From JAGQTE01 sp964648005 (GTDB lineage Bacteria > Actinomycetota > Acidimicrobiia > Acidimicrobiales > Acidimicrobilacustridaceae), in contig CAZYKR010000134.1 of NCBI GenBank assembly GCA_964648005.1, forward strand, positions 1 to 11,685: a DNA stretch of 11,685 nucleotides. The letters are read 5' to 3'. Positions 9,111 through 11,685 of this stretch are shown here, piece after piece (position 1 is the stretch's first letter; every line of letters starts with the position of its first letter). The position numbers were made by a program, and so were the translations under genes. A model generated the notes under the pieces. The model was not told the DNA's origin and ran no database searches. It saw only the letters and a list, made by a program, of their open reading frames with translations.

Positions 9111-9968
9111 TCACTCCGTGGGCAGCATCGCCAGCGCCGGGGACTCGCCGCTGACGATCCGCTCCGTGCGCTCGGTGATCATCGAGTGCCAGTGGGGGTG
9201 GGTCAGGATGTAGGTGCGGTTCCCCTTGACGGCCTCCACCACCTGCGCGGCCACCGCGGCGGGGTCCAGGCCGCCGTTGATGAACCCCGCCACCATCTCC
9301 CGCATGGCGGCGAGCTCCTCGGGGGCGCCGGCCGCCTCGTCGATGGCATCCGCCGGGTTCGTCGGACGGTTGCGGTCGGCCTCGTGGATCCGGGTGCGCA
9401 CCCACCCGGGGCACAGCACGGAGACGCCCACCTCCGGATGGGTCATGGCGAGCTCCTGGGCAAGGGACTCGCTGAGGGTCACCACGGCGTGCTTGGTGAC
9501 GTTGTAGGGCGACATGCCAGGTGGTGAGGTGAGCCCGGCCATCGACGCCGTGTTCACCACGTGGCCCCCGCCGCTGTCGATGATGCGGGGGACGAAGCTG
9601 CGCAGACCGTGGACCACGCCGTAGAAGTTCACCCCCAACACCCAGTTCCAGGTGTCGAGGTCGATCTCCCAGCTCAAGCCCCCCGCCGAGACCCCGGCGT
9701 TGTTGCAGGCCAGGTGCAGCCCTCCGAGCTCGCCGATCGTCCGCTCCGCCAGCGCCTCCACCTGGGTGGGGTCGCTGACGTCGGTGGGGACGCTGAGCGC
9801 CTCGACGCCGTGGTCGCGCACCATCGCCGCCGTGTCCTCCAGCGGCCCGACCTCGACGTCGGCCAGCACGACGTGCATCCCCTCGGCGGCGAAGGCCACC
9901 GCCATCGCCCGACCGATGCCCGAGGCCGCCCCCGTCACCACCGCCACCTTGCCGCTGAGCTCGTCCAT
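9111..9968 (-). CDS. Short-chain dehydrogenase/reductase (SDR)
   Basis: The 285-residue classical SDR has the nucleotide-binding motif TGAASGIG (12–19), an acidic residue D37 at the end of the second strand (VLADV) that favours NAD(H) over NADP(H), NNAG (89–92), N114, and the catalytic S142, Y155 and K159 (YNVTK), followed by LCPGWVRT. The complete Asn-Ser-Tyr-Lys tetrad predicts an active oxidoreductase on an alcohol or ketone; the substrate cannot be read from sequence. A C-terminal extension of about 60 residues (the NPADAIDEAAGAPEE region to MLPTE) is longer than in minimal 250-residue SDRs. The reading could be extended upstream to 10151, but that would run into the pirin gene on the other strand. 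ATG 9968 sits right before the conserved LSGKVAVVTG strand and 8 nt after a TAGGTT box. Confidence 0.92.
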   Translation of the reverse strand: MDELSGKVAVVTGAASGIGRAMAVAFAAEGMHVVLADVEVGPLEDTAAMVRDHGVEALSVPTDVSDPTQVEALAERTIGELGGLHLACNNAGVSAGGLSWEIDLDTWNWVLGVNFYGVVHGLRSFVPRIIDSGGGHVVNTASMAGLTSPPGMSPYNVTKHAVVTLSESLAQELAMTHPEVGVSVLCPGWVRTRIHEADRNRPTNPADAIDEAAGAPEELAAMREMVAGFINGGLDPAAVAAQVVEAVKGNRTYILTHPHWHSMITERTERIVSGESPALAMLPTE

Positions 9969-9976
9969 GGTCCCGC

Positions 9977-9982
9977 AACCTA
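9977..9982 (-). promoter_or_regulatory. Putative −10 box of the SDR gene (leaderless)
   Basis: The minus strand reads TAGGTT, then 8 nt, then the SDR ATG at 9968. No strong Shine-Dalgarno is present. The geometry is the same as for comF. Confidence 0.4.
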
Positions 9983-10050
9983 GCCGCCGTCGGGTCGGCC
10001 CAGCGCGTGCTGCGACAGCAGTCACGGGAACAGATCCGACCCGAGCGGTG

Positions 10051-10087
10051 CTTGCATGGGGGGAACCCGAGGAGTCCCCCATGCAAG
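10051..10087 (+). promoter_or_regulatory. Perfect 12-bp inverted repeat enclosing pirin ribosome binding site and start codon
   Basis: CTTGCATGGGGG (10051–10062) is perfectly complementary to CCCCCATGCAAG (10076–10087). The 13-nt loop holds the Shine-Dalgarno GAGGAG (10069–10074). The ATG (10081–10083) and the next codons lie in the right arm. In RNA this would pair the start codon into a very stable stem, so it could limit translation until opened. In DNA it could equally be a dimeric repressor site. Which of the two it is cannot be decided from sequence. Confidence 0.6.
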
Positions 10088-11121
10088 ACACCATCCGGCA
10101 GAGCGTCGCACTGCGAACACCGTGGCCCACCATCGACCCGTTCCTGTTCACCGTGCACCACCTCGACCACTACCCGGCCGCAGACGGCCGTCTCGGTCCC
10201 GACGCCGCGCTCGACGGCCGCCGGCTCGGCGCCGACTTCGCCGGTGTCGACGGGTGGAACATGTACCACGGCGACGCCGTTCCCGGATTCCCGTCCCACC
10301 CCCATCGTGGATTCGAGACCGTCACGTTCGTGCGGCGCGGCCTGGTCGACCACTCCGACTCGCTCGGCGCCAGCGCCCGCTACGGCCGCGGCGACGTGCA
10401 GTGGCTCACCGCAGGCGCCGGCATCCAGCACTCGGAGATGTTCCCGCTCCTCGACCCCGACGGCCCGAACACCCTCGAGCTGTTCCAGATCTGGGTGAAC
10501 CTGCCGGCGGCCGACAAGATGGCCGACCCGCACTTCACGATGTTCTGGGATCACCAGATCCCCCGGGTGACCACCACCGACGACCAGGGCCGCACCGCGG
10601 TGATCACCGTCGTGGCCGGTGACGTCGAAGGGACCACCGCCCCACCACCCCCTCCCGACTCCTGGGCCTCCAAGCCCGATTCGGCGTTCGGCCTGTGGCT
10701 CGTCGAGCTCGATGCCGGCACGGCCGTGGAGCTCCCCGCCGCTCCCGACGACGAGGTGACGCGCACCGCGTACTTCTTCGATGGTCAGGCGCTGGCGATC
10801 AACGGCGAGCAGGCCGAGCCCTCGACGGCCAACCTCGTCGACCCCGAGGCCCGGCTCACGCTCGCCGCGACACCCGATGCTCCGGCCCAGGTCCTCGTGA
10901 TGCAGGGTCGACCCATCGGCGAACCGGTCGCCCAGAGCGGACCGTTCGTGATGAACACCCAGGACGAGGTGCGACAGGCCTACGCCGACTACCGGCGCAC
11001 GCAGTTCGGCGGTTGGCCCTGGAGCACCGCGGATCCCACGCACGGCCCCGAGCCCGACCGCTTCGCGCTGCACGCGGACGGCCGCCTCGACCGCCCGGAG
11101 CCCCCCGGCCCACGCATCTGA
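10081..11121 (+). CDS. Pirin family protein (bicupin)
   Basis: The 346-residue protein is a two-domain cupin of the pirin family. The N-terminal cupin shows FPSHPHRGFETVTF with H73 and H75, and AGAGIQHSE with H117 and E119, which are the four metal ligands seen in pirins. The C-terminal cupin region contains the family signature PIGEPVAQSGPFVMNT and a terminal EVRQAYADYRRTQFGGW. Some bacterial pirins have quercetinase activity, while others regulate metabolic enzymes or respond to stress, so the exact role is open. It is longer than the roughly 230–300 residues common in the family, with a Pro run (P188–P192) between the domains and extra C-terminal sequence. GAGGAG lies 6 nt before ATG 10081, and both are within a perfect inverted repeat. 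It diverges from the SDR gene and converges on ahcY. Confidence 0.93.
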   Translation: MQDTIRQSVALRTPWPTIDPFLFTVHHLDHYPAADGRLGPDAALDGRRLGADFAGVDGWNMYHGDAVPGFPSHPHRGFETVTFVRRGLVDHSDSLGASARYGRGDVQWLTAGAGIQHSEMFPLLDPDGPNTLELFQIWVNLPAADKMADPHFTMFWDHQIPRVTTTDDQGRTAVITVVAGDVEGTTAPPPPPDSWASKPDSAFGLWLVELDAGTAVELPAAPDDEVTRTAYFFDGQALAINGEQAEPSTANLVDPEARLTLAATPDAPAQVLVMQGRPIGEPVAQSGPFVMNTQDEVRQAYADYRRTQFGGWPWSTADPTHGPEPDRFALHADGRLDRPEPPGPRI

Positions 11122-11169
11122 CAGGCGTCAGCCACGCCGGTGCAGCGCCACACCTGCCAGTTGCGAACC

Positions 11170-11239
<70 letters not shown>

Positions 11240-11685
11240 TCAGTAGCGGTAGTGGTCGGACTTGTAGGGGCCTTCCACCGGCACCCCCAGGTAGTCGGCC
11301 TGCTCGGTGCTGAGGGTGGTGAGGCGCACCCCCAGCGCGTCGAGGTGGAAGCGGGCCACCATCTCGTCGAGCTGCTTGGGCAGCACGTAGACACCCACCG
11401 GGTAGTTGCCGGTCTTGGTGAACAGCTCGATCTGGGCCAGCACCTGGTTGGAGAAGGAGCAGCTCATCACGAAGCTCGGGTGCCCCGTGGCGCAGCCCAG
11501 GTTCAGCAGGCGTCCCTCCGCCAGCACGATCACCGAGTGGCCGTCGGGGAAGACGAACTCGTCGACCTGCGGCTTGACGGTCACCCGGGTGACGTCGCTC
11601 ATGCGCTGCAGGCCGGCCATGTCGATCTCGTTGTCGAAGTGACCGATGTTGCCCACGATGGCCTGGTGCTTCATGCGGGCCATGT
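11240..11685 (-). CDS. ahcY: S-adenosyl-L-homocysteine hydrolase, C-terminal third (partial)
   Basis: The last 148 or so codons are present; the start is beyond the right edge. The segment contains GNIGHFDNEID (NAD-binding region), LNLGCATGHPSFVMS with the His that contacts the substrate adenosine, FSNQ, and the C-terminal LGVPVEGPYKSDHYRY, whose Lys and Tyr complete the neighbouring subunit's NAD site in known structures. The enzyme reversibly splits S-adenosylhomocysteine into adenosine and homocysteine, removing the product inhibitor of methyltransferases in the methionine cycle. It is cytoplasmic and normally tetrameric. Length and motifs of the visible part are normal. It converges on pirin across a 118-nt gap that contains a G4 motif and a hexamer array touching its stop codon. 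Confidence 0.97.
   Translation of the reverse strand, partial: MARMKHQAIVGNIGHFDNEIDMAGLQRMSDVTRVTVKPQVDEFVFPDGHSVIVLAEGRLLNLGCATGHPSFVMSCSFSNQVLAQIELFTKTGNYPVGVYVLPKQLDEMVARFHLDALGVRLTTLSTEQADYLGVPVEGPYKSDHYRY

Noticed and set aside
10008..10020. TGCTG-CGA-CAGCA mini hairpin upstream of pirin
   Set aside because: A 5-bp stem is expected by chance in this composition, and it is not placed at a recognisable promoter element.
9969..10151. Upstream extension of the SDR to 10151
   Set aside because: The extension overlaps the pirin start and lies upstream of the standard SDR N-terminus (LSGKVAVVTG).
8602..11073. An 823-residue minus-strand open frame spanning comF, SDR and pirin
   Set aside because: It crosses three well-supported genes in other frames, and its composition (Gly/Arg/Val runs) is that of a shadow frame.

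Overview
The window is very GC-rich DNA. Codon third positions are strongly G/C, spurious antisense reading frames are long, and intergenic gaps are all below about 120 bases. The gene content (secA–prfB–ftsE–ftsX order, an SPF/GGQ release factor without a frameshift, a ComF gene beside secA) and the TAnnnT −10 boxes set 8–9 nt before start codons fit an actinobacterial chromosome. Acidimicrobiia (Ilumatobacter/Iamia-like) is my best guess; that class level is inference from gene order and protein style. I see no phage, transposon, CRISPR, tRNA or rRNA signal.

Layout. Bases 1–93 (−) hold the N-terminus of a probable Bax-inhibitor-1/YccA membrane protein. Bases 141–512 (−) encode a small stand-alone Rieske protein, divergent from a thioredoxin-like CNHC redoxin (563–1141, +). 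The redoxin converges, with a 12-base gap, on the end of a long minus-strand cluster read from right to left: secA (8349–5560), prfB (5544–4432), ftsE (4349–3672), ftsX (3658–2762) and a coiled-coil M23 endopeptidase (2722–1154). This joins the Sec motor, release factor 2 and the FtsEX division ABC system to its likely periplasmic or cell-wall hydrolase. A second promoter before ftsE may uncouple the division module from secA–prfB. comF (8465–9082, +) diverges from secA. It converges on an SDR dehydrogenase (9968–9111, −), which diverges from a pirin (10081–11121, +). Pirin converges on the 3' third of ahcY (11240 to the right edge, −).

Non-coding structure. Five genes that probably head transcripts (Rieske, ftsE, secA, comF, SDR) have no clear Shine-Dalgarno but carry TAnnnT exactly 8–9 nt before the start codon, the geometry of leaderless mRNAs. 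Downstream operon genes (ftsX, the M23 gene) and pirin have purine-rich ribosome binding sites. The pirin start codon lies inside a perfect 12-bp inverted repeat whose loop holds the ribosome binding site. The pirin/ahcY gap is almost filled by a four-run G-quadruplex motif followed by eight hexamer repeat units that end directly at the ahcY stop codon. The comF/SDR gap holds two short hairpins.

Most of the window is conserved housekeeping. I found no convincing new multi-gene system. The best candidates for new biology are the pirin start-codon hairpin, the G4/hexamer tract and the uniform leaderless promoter signature. No gene-free stretch exceeds 300 bases.
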